NCBI RefSeq assembly: GCF_000304335.1
Contig: NZ_CAJF01000035.1
Location: 1-37,630 of the forward strand
Reading direction: 5' to 3'
DNA: 37,630 bases
Source of the DNA: Microbacterium yannicii PS01
Lineage (GTDB): Bacteria; Actinomycetota; Actinomycetes; Actinomycetales; Microbacteriaceae
A model generated the notes under the pieces. The model had not been told where the DNA came from. It ran no database searches and saw only the letters and a list, made by a program, of their open reading frames with translations. Below are positions 26,891 through 33,922 of this stretch, piece by piece. How positions within the stretch are numbered: position 1 is the first letter of the stretch; each line of letters opens with the position of its first letter. Both the position numbers and the translations under genes were made by a program.

Positions 26891-28246
26891 ATGCCGGGCA
26901 ACCTCACCGTCGAGCAGCTGCACACCGCGATCGCGGCCGGCGAGATCGACACCGTCATCGTCGCCTTCGCCGACGCTCAGGGCCGCATGGTCGGCAAGCG
27001 CGTCTCGGCCCGGCTGTTCCAGGAGGAGGTGCTGCCGCACGGCGCCGAGGCCTGCAACTACCTCCTCTCGGTCGACGTCGACATGAACACCGTCGACGGG
27101 TACGCGATGTCGAGCTGGGAGACCGGCTACGGCGACATGATGCTGCGACCCGACGCCACGACGATGCGCCTCATCCCCTGGCACCCCGGCAGCGCTCTGG
27201 TGATGGCGGACCTCACGTGGGAGAACGGCGACCCGGTCGCGCAGTCGCCGCGCGACATCCTGAACTGTCAACGCGCCCGGCTCGCCGACCGCGGCCTGGT
27301 CGCCTACTCCGGCACCGAGCTGGAGTTCCTCGTCTTCGACGACACGTATCGGGATGCCTGGGCGAAGGGCTACCGCGACCTGAAGCCGTCGACCGACTAC
27401 AACGTCGACTACGACCTGCTGGCCTCGGGCCGCATGGAGCCCCTGCTGCGCGACATCCGCCTGTCGATGGATCGCGCCGGCCTCTACACCGAGGGCGTCA
27501 AGGGCGAGTGCAATCTCGGCCAGCAGGAGATCGCGTTCCGCTACGCCGAAGCCCTCGAGACCGCCGATCAGCACGTGATCTACAAGAGCGGTGCGAAGAC
27601 GATCGCCGACGCGCACGGCAAGTCGCTGACGTTCATGGCGAAATTCAACGAGCGCGAGGGCAACAGCTGCCACATCCACCTGTCGGTGCGCGGCGAGGAC
27701 GGCGAGGCGGTCATGGCCGGCGACGGCGCGCACGGCTTCAGCCCGCTCATGGAGCACTGGATCGCCGGAATCCTCGCAACGCTCCGCGAGTTCACGTTCC
27801 TCTACGCCCCGAACATCAACTCGTACAAACGCTTCGCGAAGGGATCGTTCGCCCCGACCGGCATCGCCTGGGGAATCGACAATCGCACGTGCGCGCTGCG
27901 CGTCATCGGGCGTGGCCACTCGCTCCGCGTCGAGAACCGCGTGCCTGGTGGCGATGTGAACCCGTATCTCGGTATCGCCGCGATCATCGCCGGAGGTCTG
28001 CACGGCATCGAGAACGAGCTGCCGATGCCCGAGCCGCTTGCCGGCAACGCGTACACCTCGGCGGCCGAGCATCTGCCGACCACGCTGCGCGAAGCCGCGC
28101 GGCTCTTCGACGAGTCGGCGATCGCCCGGGCGGCGTTCGGCGACGACATGGTCGACCACTATCTGAACCAGGCGCGCATCGAGGTCGAGGCCTACGACGC
28201 GGCCGTCACCGATTGGGAGAGGGTGCGTGGCTTTGAGCGGCTCTGA
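26891..28246 (+). CDS. Glutamine synthetase-like gamma-glutamyl-amine ligase (GlnA4/PuuA-like)
   Basis: This 451-aa protein has the glutamine synthetase fold of the gamma-glutamylpolyamine / gamma-glutamylethanolamide synthetase branch. Visible motifs are the metal/ATP site in SGTELEFLVF, KGECNLGQQEIAF, NSCHIHLS in place of the GlnA NGMHxHxS, NSYKRF, and RVENRVPGGDVNPYLGIAA. It would join glutamate to an amine using ATP. The N-terminal beta-grasp domain is short, as in PuuA and GlnA4. The ATG follows a strong ribosome binding site. It is first in a run with a gamma-glutamyl hydrolase and two dehydrogenases and lies opposite an ethanolamine-type permease, so ethanolamine is the favoured substrate. 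Confidence 0.85.
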   Translation: MPGNLTVEQLHTAIAAGEIDTVIVAFADAQGRMVGKRVSARLFQEEVLPHGAEACNYLLSVDVDMNTVDGYAMSSWETGYGDMMLRPDATTMRLIPWHPGSALVMADLTWENGDPVAQSPRDILNCQRARLADRGLVAYSGTELEFLVFDDTYRDAWAKGYRDLKPSTDYNVDYDLLASGRMEPLLRDIRLSMDRAGLYTEGVKGECNLGQQEIAFRYAEALETADQHVIYKSGAKTIADAHGKSLTFMAKFNEREGNSCHIHLSVRGEDGEAVMAGDGAHGFSPLMEHWIAGILATLREFTFLYAPNINSYKRFAKGSFAPTGIAWGIDNRTCALRVIGRGHSLRVENRVPGGDVNPYLGIAAIIAGGLHGIENELPMPEPLAGNAYTSAAEHLPTTLREAARLFDESAIARAAFGDDMVDHYLNQARIEVEAYDAAVTDWERVRGFERL

Positions 28247-29198
28247 CGCTTCGACGAGCTCAGCGACCGGGGGTGCGGGCTCGGCGACCCGGGGTGCCGG
28301 CGCGAGCCGGGGTGCCGGCACGATCCGGCGTGCCGGCGCAGGTTGGGGCGCGGTCCCTGAGCTTGTCGAAGGGCGCGGCGCAGGTTGGGGCGCGGTCCCT
28401 GAGCTTGTCGAAGGGCGCGGCGCAGGTTGGGGCGCGGTCCCTGAGCTTGTCGAAGGGCGCCGCCCGGTCGTCGGCCTGACCACCTACCTCGAGCAGGCCA
28501 AGCAGGGGGTCTGGGACGTGCGCGCCGCGTTCCTGCCGCAGCAGTACTTCGACGCCGTGACGGCGTCGGGCGGCATCGCGGTGCTGCTGCCGCCGCAGCC
28601 CGGCGCCGAGGCGGCGGCCGGTGTCGTGCTCGAGGGCCTCGATGGTCTCATCCTCACCGGCGGACTCGACGTGGATCCTGCGCTGTACGGTGCTGAGCGG
28701 CATCCGCTCACCGACCCTGCCCGTCCCGACCGTGACGCGTGGGAGCTGGCCCTGTTCCGCGGCGCGGAGGCGCGACGGATGCCGGTGCTCGCCATCTGCC
28801 GCGGGCTGCAGCTCGTGAACGTGGCGCGGGGTGGCACGCTGCACCAGCACCTGCCCGAGGCGCTCGGAACGGAGCGGTTCCGCGTCGGTGGAGGCGTGTT
28901 CGCGGTGAACGAGGTCGAGGTGGAGCGCGGCTCGCGCCTGGCTGGACTGGTCGGCGACGGAGCACTCGACGTGCACAGCTACCACCACCAGGGTGTCGAC
29001 CGGCTCGGCGAGGGCCTGGTCGTGACCGCGCGCACCGACGACGGCCTGGTGCAGGCCTTCGAATCGGACGGCGACGGCTATCTCGTCGGCGTCCAGTGGC
29101 ACCCCGAGGAGAACCGCGAGGACCGGCGGCTGTTCGCGGGGCTCGTGGCCGAGGCATCCGTCTACGCCGCCTCGCGGCACGAGGGGGCCCTGGCATGA
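28227..29198 (+). CDS. Gamma-glutamyl-gamma-aminobutyrate hydrolase-type class I amidotransferase, with repeat-derived N-terminus
   Basis: This is a 323-aa protein. Residues from about 79 form a peptidase C26/PuuD domain: RPVVGLTTYLEQA, GLDGLILTGGLDVDP, nucleophile C191 in AICRGLQLVN, and HSYHHQG and WHPEE with H292 and E294. It hydrolyses gamma-glutamyl amides to glutamate plus the free acid. The first 78 residues are not family-like. They are encoded by 18-bp and then 42-bp tandem repeats in frame (AVPELVEGRGAGWG units). No ATG or GTG lies between the repeats and the domain, so the extension is probably translated. The GTG start overlaps the ligase gene by 20 bases. Confidence 0.85.
   Translation: MALSGSDASTSSATGGAGSATRGAGASRGAGTIRRAGAGWGAVPELVEGRGAGWGAVPELVEGRGAGWGAVPELVEGRRPVVGLTTYLEQAKQGVWDVRAAFLPQQYFDAVTASGGIAVLLPPQPGAEAAAGVVLEGLDGLILTGGLDVDPALYGAERHPLTDPARPDRDAWELALFRGAEARRMPVLAICRGLQLVNVARGGTLHQHLPEALGTERFRVGGGVFAVNEVEVERGSRLAGLVGDGALDVHSYHHQGVDRLGEGLVVTARTDDGLVQAFESDGDGYLVGVQWHPEENREDRRLFAGLVAEASVYAASRHEGALA
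28248..28267 (-). repeat. Variant inverted copy of the short repeat
   Basis: GCTTCGACGAGCTCAGCGACC resembles the reverse complement of GGTCCCTGAGCTTGTCGAAGGG with a few changes. It sits just before the direct copies in the same gene, giving an inverted arrangement. Confidence 0.5.
28269..28342 (+). repeat. 18-bp degenerate tandem repeat in the hydrolase N-terminus
   Basis: About four units of GGGGTGCCGGCGCGAGCC type, each 18 bp (6 codons). They encode Gly/Ala/Arg-rich residues, and the reading frame is kept. Confidence 0.6.
28336..28461 (+). repeat. 42-bp tandem repeat, three perfect units, each with the short repeat
   Basis: The period is exactly 42 bp (14 codons). Each unit contains one GGTCCCTGAGCTTGTCGAAGGG, at 28352-28373, 28394-28415 and 28436-28457. 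The units are essentially identical, indicating recent duplication. The translated unit is A-V-P-E-L-V-E-G-R-G-A-G-W-G. Confidence 0.9.
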
Positions 29199-30574
29199 CC
29201 GCCACGTTCACGGTGATCAACCCCTCGACGGCCCAGCCGATCTGCGACATCACACGGGCATCGGTCGAGGATGTCGATTCCGCCGTCGCACGCGCGGTGA
29301 GCGCACAGCGGGCGTGGGCCGTCCTGGCCCCCGGGGCGCGCGCCGACGCGCTGCGAGCCTTCGCGCGCGTCGTCGAGGCGCACGTCGAGGAGCTCGCGCA
29401 GCTCGAGGTGCTGAACTCGGGGCACCCGATCGGGTCGGCTCGGTGGGAAGCCTCGCACGTCGCGCAGGTGCTCAACTTCTACGCCGGGGCGCCGGAGCGG
29501 CTGAGCGGGCAGCAGATCCCGGTCGCCGGCGGGCTCGATGTGACGTTCCACGAGCCGTACGGCGTGGTCGGGATCATCGTGCCGTGGAACTTCCCCATGA
29601 CCATCGCGTCGTGGGGGTTCGCCCCTGCGCTCGCCGCGGGCAACGCGGTCGTGCTCAAGCCCGCCGAGCTGACGCCCCTGACGGCCATCCGTCTCGGTGA
29701 CCTCGCGCTGGAGGCGGGGCTGCCAGAAGGACTGTTCCAGGTCGTGCCGGGGTCGGGCTCGGTCGTCGGGCAGCGGTTCGTGTCGCACCCCGACGTGCGC
29801 AAGGTCGTCTTCACCGGCTCCACGTCGGTGGGCATCGACGTGGCTGCCGGATGCGCGCGCGAGCTCAAGCCGGTGACCCTCGAGCTCGGCGGCAAGAGCG
29901 CGAACGTCGTCTTCGCCGACGCCGACCTCGAGAAGGCCGCGGCGTCGGCTCCGGGCGCGGTCTTCGACAACGCCGGTCAGGACTGCTGCGCCCGCAGTCG
30001 CATCCTCGTCGAGCGCTCGGTGTACGACCGGTTCCTCGAACTGCTCGAACCGGCAGTCGCCGGGTGGCGGGTCGGCGACCCCGCAGACGAGGGGACCGAG
30101 ATGGGACCGCTGATCTCGGCATCGCACCGCTCCACGGTCGCCGGGTTCCTCGACGGCGCGAACGTCGCGTTCCGCGGCTCGGCGCCGTCGTCCGCAGACC
30201 CGGCACTGGGAGACGGCTTCTGGTTCGCACCGACCGTCGTGCTCGCCGATCGCGGCGACCGCATCGCGCGCGACGAGGTGTTCGGACCGGTCGTCGCGGT
30301 GCTGCCGTTCGACGACGAGGCCGACGCCATCCGGCTCGCGAACGACACGATCTACGGCCTGGCGGGGTCGATCTGGACCGAGAACCTCGGCCGTGCCGTG
30401 CGCGTCGCGCGCGGAGTCAAGAGCGGCGTGCTGTCGGTGAACTCGCACTCGTCGGTGCGATACTCGACGCCGTTCGGCGGCATGAAGGCCTCCGGCCTCG
30501 GCCGCGAGCTCGGCCCCGACGCCGCGGAGCACTTCACCGAGACCAAGAACGTCTTCTTCGCGACGGATGCCTAG
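29195..30574 (+). CDS. NAD(P)-dependent aldehyde dehydrogenase
   Basis: This 459-aa aldehyde dehydrogenase family enzyme has the Rossmann-side motifs VPWNFPM, KPAELTPLTA and FTGSTSVG, general-base Glu in LELGGKS, and catalytic C264 in AGQDCCARSR. NSHSSVRYSTPFGGMKASGLGRELG is the C-terminal consensus. The ATG overlaps the hydrolase stop (ATGA), which fixes the start and puts it in the same operon. In this setting it would oxidise a gamma-glutamylated aldehyde to the acid, the PuuC-type step. The 123-base gap to the next gene holds a long inverted repeat. Confidence 0.93.
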   Translation: MTATFTVINPSTAQPICDITRASVEDVDSAVARAVSAQRAWAVLAPGARADALRAFARVVEAHVEELAQLEVLNSGHPIGSARWEASHVAQVLNFYAGAPERLSGQQIPVAGGLDVTFHEPYGVVGIIVPWNFPMTIASWGFAPALAAGNAVVLKPAELTPLTAIRLGDLALEAGLPEGLFQVVPGSGSVVGQRFVSHPDVRKVVFTGSTSVGIDVAAGCARELKPVTLELGGKSANVVFADADLEKAAASAPGAVFDNAGQDCCARSRILVERSVYDRFLELLEPAVAGWRVGDPADEGTEMGPLISASHRSTVAGFLDGANVAFRGSAPSSADPALGDGFWFAPTVVLADRGDRIARDEVFGPVVAVLPFDDEADAIRLANDTIYGLAGSIWTENLGRAVRVARGVKSGVLSVNSHSSVRYSTPFGGMKASGLGRELGPDAAEHFTETKNVFFATDA

Positions 30575-30620
30575 GCCCATGTCGCCCCCGACCCCCTGCG
30601 TGTCCCGATCTCACGCCTTC

Positions 30621-30673
30621 ATGTCCCCCGATCCATCGGTCGAGCGCGCCTGGAGCAATGGATCTCGGGACAT
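30621..30673. promoter_or_regulatory. 16-bp inverted repeat before the SDR gene
   Basis: ATGTCCCCCGATCCAT (30621-30636) pairs with ATGGATCTCGGGACAT (30658-30673), 14 of 16 positions, around a 21-base loop. A partial direct copy, TGTCCCGATCT, is at 30601-30611. AAAGGAAG follows as ribosome binding site for the ATG at 30698. It could attenuate or stabilise the mRNA between the two dehydrogenase genes, or bind a regulator. Confidence 0.5.
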
Positions 30674-30697
30674 CCTTCAGAAAGGAAGCCCACACCG

Positions 30698-31471
30698 ATG
30701 GATCTGACGCAGCGTCTGAAGGACCGGGTCGCGATCATCACCGGCGGCGCGTCCGGCATCGGCCTGGCGACCGCGCGTCGCTTCGCCGCCGAGGGAGCCA
30801 CAGTGGTGATCGCCGACCTCGACCCGGCGGCGGGCGAGGCCGCGGCATCCGAGGTCGATGGTGTCTTCCGGCGCGTGAACGTCGCCGACGAGGCTCAGGT
30901 CAACGAGGTGTTCGACGGCGTCGCCGCGGAGTTCGGGCGCCTGGACATCGCATTCAACAACGCCGGAATCTCGCCCGCCGACGACGACTCGATCGAGACG
31001 ACCGAGCTGCCTGCGTGGGACAAGGTGCAGGACGTCAACCTCAAGAGCGTGTACCTGTGCTCGCGCGCCGCCCTGCGCCACATGGTGCCCGCCGGCTCGG
31101 GCTCGATCATCAACACCGCGTCCTTCGTCGCGCTGCTCGGCTCGGCCACGTCGCAAATCTCGTACACGGCGTCCAAGGGGGGCGTGCTCGCCATGACCCG
31201 CGAGCTCGGCGTGCAGTTCGCGCGGCAGGGGATCCGTGTGAACGCGCTGTGCCCCGGACCGGTGAACACTCCGCTGCTGCAGGAGCTGTTCGCCAAGGAC
31301 CCCGAGCGGGCGCAGCGCCGCCTCGTGCACGTGCCGATGGGCCGCTTCGCCGAGCCTGAAGAGATGGCCGCGGCCGTCGCCTTCCTCGCGTCGGACGACG
31401 CCTCGTTCATCACCGCGACGGCGTTCGTGGTGGACGGCGGCATCACCAACGCCTACGTCACGCCGCTCTAG
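30698..31471 (+). CDS. Short-chain dehydrogenase/reductase
   Basis: This is a 257-aa classical SDR. The cofactor motif TGGASGIGLATA is at about 15-26. Asp in IADLDP suggests NAD preference. The motifs NNAG, INTASF (catalytic Ser) and Y-T-A-S-K (catalytic Tyr/Lys) are present, with PGPVNTPL and the terminal FVVDGGITNAYV. It oxidises or reduces an alcohol/ketone pair. Within this cluster it could convert the gamma-glutamylated alcohol to the aldehyde ahead of the aldehyde dehydrogenase; this is inference. Its last codons are duplicated in the repeat that follows. Confidence 0.9.
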   Translation: MDLTQRLKDRVAIITGGASGIGLATARRFAAEGATVVIADLDPAAGEAAASEVDGVFRRVNVADEAQVNEVFDGVAAEFGRLDIAFNNAGISPADDDSIETTELPAWDKVQDVNLKSVYLCSRAALRHMVPAGSGSIINTASFVALLGSATSQISYTASKGGVLAMTRELGVQFARQGIRVNALCPGPVNTPLLQELFAKDPERAQRRLVHVPMGRFAEPEEMAAAVAFLASDDASFITATAFVVDGGITNAYVTPL

Positions 31472-31594
31472 GTGGATGCCATGACCCGCGCGTTCGCAAT
31501 TCAGTCTCGAGCGTCGAAGCGGACGCCGCGCACGGCGTGTTGCGGCATCCGCGGTCGGTCCGGACTGAATTGCGAACAGCCGGGGGGCGGTGAC
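31445..31594 (+). repeat. 150-bp tandem duplication, copy 1 (includes SDR 3' end)
   Basis: This copy carries the final codons of the SDR gene and about 120 bases of non-coding DNA. The non-coding part has a perfect 15-bp inverted repeat, GTTCGCAATTCAGTC (31492-31506) with GACTGAATTGCGAAC (31563-31577), enclosing a smaller palindrome. The match to copy 2 is offset by exactly 150 bp over most of its length. Confidence 0.85.
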
Positions 31595-31742
31595 ACCAAC
31601 ACTTCCGTCACGCCGCTCGAGGTGCATGCCACGGCCCGCGCGTTCGCAATTCAGTCTCGAGCGTCGAAGCGGATGCCGCGCAGGGCGTGTTGCGGCATCC
31701 GCCGCATGTCCGGACTGAGTTGCGAACATCCCGGGGCGGTGA
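31595..31742 (+). repeat. 150-bp tandem duplication, copy 2
   Basis: This is a second copy with scattered substitutions and no reading frame function. The outer stem is kept with one change (31642-31656 with 31713-31727). The inner stem is perfect: GCGGATGCCGC paired with GCGGCATCCGC. Conservation of both stems suggests that the folded form matters. The gap 31472-31871 holds these copies, the inverted repeat below and no supported gene; a 42-codon frame from ATG 31747 ends in GTGA on the regulator start but lacks protein-like composition. Confidence 0.85.
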
Positions 31743-31766
31743 GGGCATGACCGTCGTGCACCGGCA

Positions 31767-31855
31767 CGTACCGTTCTCAGGACCGATGCGCCGTGACGAC
31801 TCGCGAGGACGGCGTGTCGGCCGCTTCCCGGGTGTCCGGTCCTGCGAACGGTACG
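31767..31855. promoter_or_regulatory. 19-bp near-perfect inverted repeat before the GntR-type gene
   Basis: CGTACCGTTCTCAGGACCG (31767-31785) pairs with 31837-31855 with one mismatch. Inside the 51-base loop a smaller stem CGCCGT (31788-31793) with ACGGCG (31809-31814) can form. It ends 6 bases before the AGGAGGAC ribosome binding site of the regulator gene. It could be an autoregulatory site or a structured leader. Confidence 0.55.
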
Positions 31856-31871
31856 GGCTCAGGAGGACACC

Positions 31872-32588
31872 GTGACTGACGCGCCGCTGAACGAGGTGCG
31901 CAAGGCCGTCTACCGGCCGGTGCGCGAGGGGAACGCCCTCGAAGACACCGTCGCGCGCCTGGTGCAGACCATCCGGCTCGGGGTCGTGGCGCCGGGGGAG
32001 TCGCTGCCCTCGGAGCGCGAGCTCGCAGTGCTCTACGCGGTCAGCCGCGACACCGTGCGCGAGGCCATCCGTGAACTCGCCGACACCGGCTACCTCGTGC
32101 GTCGCCGCGGAAGGTACGGCGGCACGTTCGTCGCCGATCCGCTGCCTCAGCCACCGGATCCCCGAGAAGTGGACGCCTCCGATCTCGAAGACGTCCTCGG
32201 CCTCCGCCGGGTGCTCGAGGCCGGCGCCGCCCGCGCGGCAGCCGGCCGTGCGCTCGACGCCACGGCCCGCGACGACCTGTGGGCTCGGTACGAGGCGGCG
32301 GCTGCGGCATCCGAATCCGACTACCGCCGCCTTGACACCCTGCTGCATCTGACGATCGCCGAGGTCGCCGGCATCCCCTCGCTTGTGGCGCTCGCCGCCG
32401 AGAACCGCGCCCGTGTCAACGAGTGGCTCGACACGTTCCCCCTCCTGCCGCGCAACATCGAGCACTCCAACGCGCAGCATGAGCGGATCGTCACGGCGAT
32501 CCTCGCCGGGCGACCGGATGCCGCGGAGGCAGCCGTCCTCGACCACCTGGCCGGCTCGGAGGCCCTGCTGCGCGGCTTCCTCGCCTGA
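31872..32588 (+). CDS. GntR-family transcriptional regulator, FadR/FCD subfamily
   Basis: This is a 238-aa regulator. The N-terminal winged HTH is at about 22-88 (LPSERELAVLYAVSRDTVREAIRELADTGYLVRRRGRYGGTFV). The C-terminal all-helical FCD ligand-binding domain has LRRVLEAGAARAAA and the metal/ligand-site histidines in LLHLTIAEVAG and SNAQHERIVTAI. The GTG at 31872 follows AGGAGGAC by 3-4 bases. It closes the amine catabolic cluster and is its probable pathway-specific regulator, likely relieved by an acid or gamma-glutamyl intermediate (inference). Confidence 0.9.
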   Translation: MTDAPLNEVRKAVYRPVREGNALEDTVARLVQTIRLGVVAPGESLPSERELAVLYAVSRDTVREAIRELADTGYLVRRRGRYGGTFVADPLPQPPDPREVDASDLEDVLGLRRVLEAGAARAAAGRALDATARDDLWARYEAAAAASESDYRRLDTLLHLTIAEVAGIPSLVALAAENRARVNEWLDTFPLLPRNIEHSNAQHERIVTAILAGRPDAAEAAVLDHLAGSEALLRGFLA

Positions 32589-33208
32589 GTTGTCGGCCGC
32601 GTCGCCGCCGAGGCTCCCGCGAGGGCCGCGCTGTCGCTGCAGGCCATGTTTCGCCGAGCCGTCGCGAACGGGCGCGTGCGTGTCCGGCGGTCGGCCGTTT
32701 GCGGTGGATCGGCGCGCCGCCGACGGGGCGTCGGAGAAGGTGAATGCCGAGGGCGGCACTGTGCCGAGGGCGTCTTGTTGCGCGAACCCGTCGCGAACGG
32801 TCTTGCTGTCGCCGAACCGTCGCGAAGGGCCGCATGCGTGGCCGGCTGACGGCCTTTCGCGACGGTTCGCTGCGTGGCCGGCCGGCCGCTGGGGGAAGCC
32901 GGATGCCGAGAGGCGGCGCTGTCGCTGAAGGCCAGCTGTCGCGTGAAGGCCGGGCTGTCGAGCCGTCGGAAAGGGCCGTGTGCGTGGCCGGCGCACGGCC
33001 ATCAGCGGCGGTTCGATGCAAGAGAACGCCCGTGGCGTGAGGCGGCTTCACGCGCGTCCGGCAGAGCCGTCGGGAACAGCCGGCGCGTCGCCGGCGAACC
33101 GTCGGGAATGGCCGCCAGCTCGGACGAAAGACGACCTCTCGCGATGGTTCGCGGTGGGAGAAGGCGCACGTGAGCGGGGCCGCGAGGCCGAGTCGATATT
33201 CTCGAAGG
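32589..33208. repeat. 620-bp gene-free region with an array of about 57-bp palindromic elements
   Basis: No supported gene is present. Three aligned elements occur at 32656-32711, 32813-32869 and 32959-33015, with shorter pieces near 32780-32800, 33064-33113 and 33150-33165. The middle copy is a near-perfect hairpin: 32813-32832 (CGAACCGTCGCGAAGGGCCG) pairs with 32850-32869 with one mismatch, loop 17 bases containing TGCGTGGCCGG. The other copies keep the loop and part of the arms. GGCCGGC and CCGTCG motifs recur between them. Confidence 0.8.
33197..33202 (+). promoter_or_regulatory. -10 box TATTCT for the leaderless 134-aa gene
   Basis: TATTCT ends 6 bases before the ATG at 33209, with no Shine-Dalgarno sequence. 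It is the best single reason to start the next gene there. Confidence 0.5.
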
Positions 33209-33613
33209 ATGCCGGGGAAGAAGCGTGCGAAGAAGGAAACCCTCGAGTTCCGCAACACGCAGCTGGGCGACGCCCTCCAGACGAAGGACATGGCGGCGGT
33301 CGCATTCGCGCTGCGGCATGGGCCGACGGTCGTGCCGCTCATGCGTCCCGGTCAGCGCGACAACCCGTTGGACGCCGGCGAGGTGTGGACCTACCGCGAC
33401 CCGAAGTCCGGCGACGTGGCGCTGCTGCTGTTCAGCGACGCGGCGCACAAGCCGGCGACGCTGCCCCCCGGCGTCGCGCTGCAGTCGCCGGCATGGCTTC
33501 GCGCATTCCTCGGCGCGCACGAGGGCGAGATCACGACGGTCTTCTTCGATATTGCGGGGCCGCATCCGCTGCAGGCATCGCCGAGCGACCTCATCGCCGC
33601 GCTCGACGCCTGA
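33209..33613 (+). CDS. Conserved-looking small protein, weakly SseB-like
   Basis: This is a 134-aa soluble protein with a basic N-terminus (MPGKKRAKKETLEF). A helix-rich part (NTQLGDALQTKDMAAVAFAL) is followed by strands (EVWTYRDPKSGDVALLLFSD) and a C-terminal FFDIAGPHPLQASPSDLIAAL. The order of short helix, then DVALLLFSDAAHKPATLP, then the Leu-rich end is reminiscent of the SseB N-terminal domain, but the resemblance is weak. No catalytic motif is seen. It stands alone between repeat-rich regions; the short genome-type repeat begins at the base after its stop. Confidence 0.65.
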   Translation: MPGKKRAKKETLEFRNTQLGDALQTKDMAAVAFALRHGPTVVPLMRPGQRDNPLDAGEVWTYRDPKSGDVALLLFSDAAHKPATLPPGVALQSPAWLRAFLGAHEGEITTVFFDIAGPHPLQASPSDLIAALDA

Positions 33614-33634
33614 CCTTCGACAAGCTCAGGGACC
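33614..33634 (-). repeat. Inverted extragenic copy of the short repeat
   Basis: CCTTCGACAAGCTCAGGGACC is the reverse complement of the element seen in the hydrolase gene. It starts at the base after the stop codon of the upstream gene. Confidence 0.85.
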
Positions 33635-33658
33635 GAATGCGGGCTCGAGGGGGGCCCA

Positions 33659-33730
33659 GGACCGAGCGGGAGAACGGATCGAGTGGGAGCACGGGGTCGA
33701 GCGGGAGCCGAGGAACCGAACGCGGAGCGG
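33659..33730. repeat. Degenerate 17-19-bp tandem repeat
   Basis: Four units of the type CGAGCGGGAGMACGGRT start at 33663, 33680, 33698 and 33717. Similar GGACCGAGCGGG pieces continue to about 33875. The rest of 33635-33922 shows no gene; the composition is G/A-rich on this strand. Confidence 0.55.
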
Positions 33731-33922
33731 GGACGCGAGCTGGCGCTCGGGGACCGAGCAAGAAAACTTGGAGCCCCGCACGCCACCGCGGCACCTCAGC
33801 GATCGAAGGGGAGCGCGACCGACGCCCAGCTCGGGACCGAGCGGGCCCGGACCGGTCGAGCGGGTGGGCAACACTCCGCGATCGACTCGCATCCGGACGT
33901 CCCCGTGTGGCACGCTCGCCGG

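Noticed and set aside
28336..28461. 42-bp repeats considered as a CRISPR array
   Set aside because: The whole unit is repeated with no variable spacers, it lies in frame inside an enzyme gene, and no cas genes are present.
31747..31875. 42-codon frame ending in GTGA on the GntR start
   Set aside because: Most of it lies in the large inverted repeat and the product is Arg-rich with no ribosome binding site; the overlap is probably chance.
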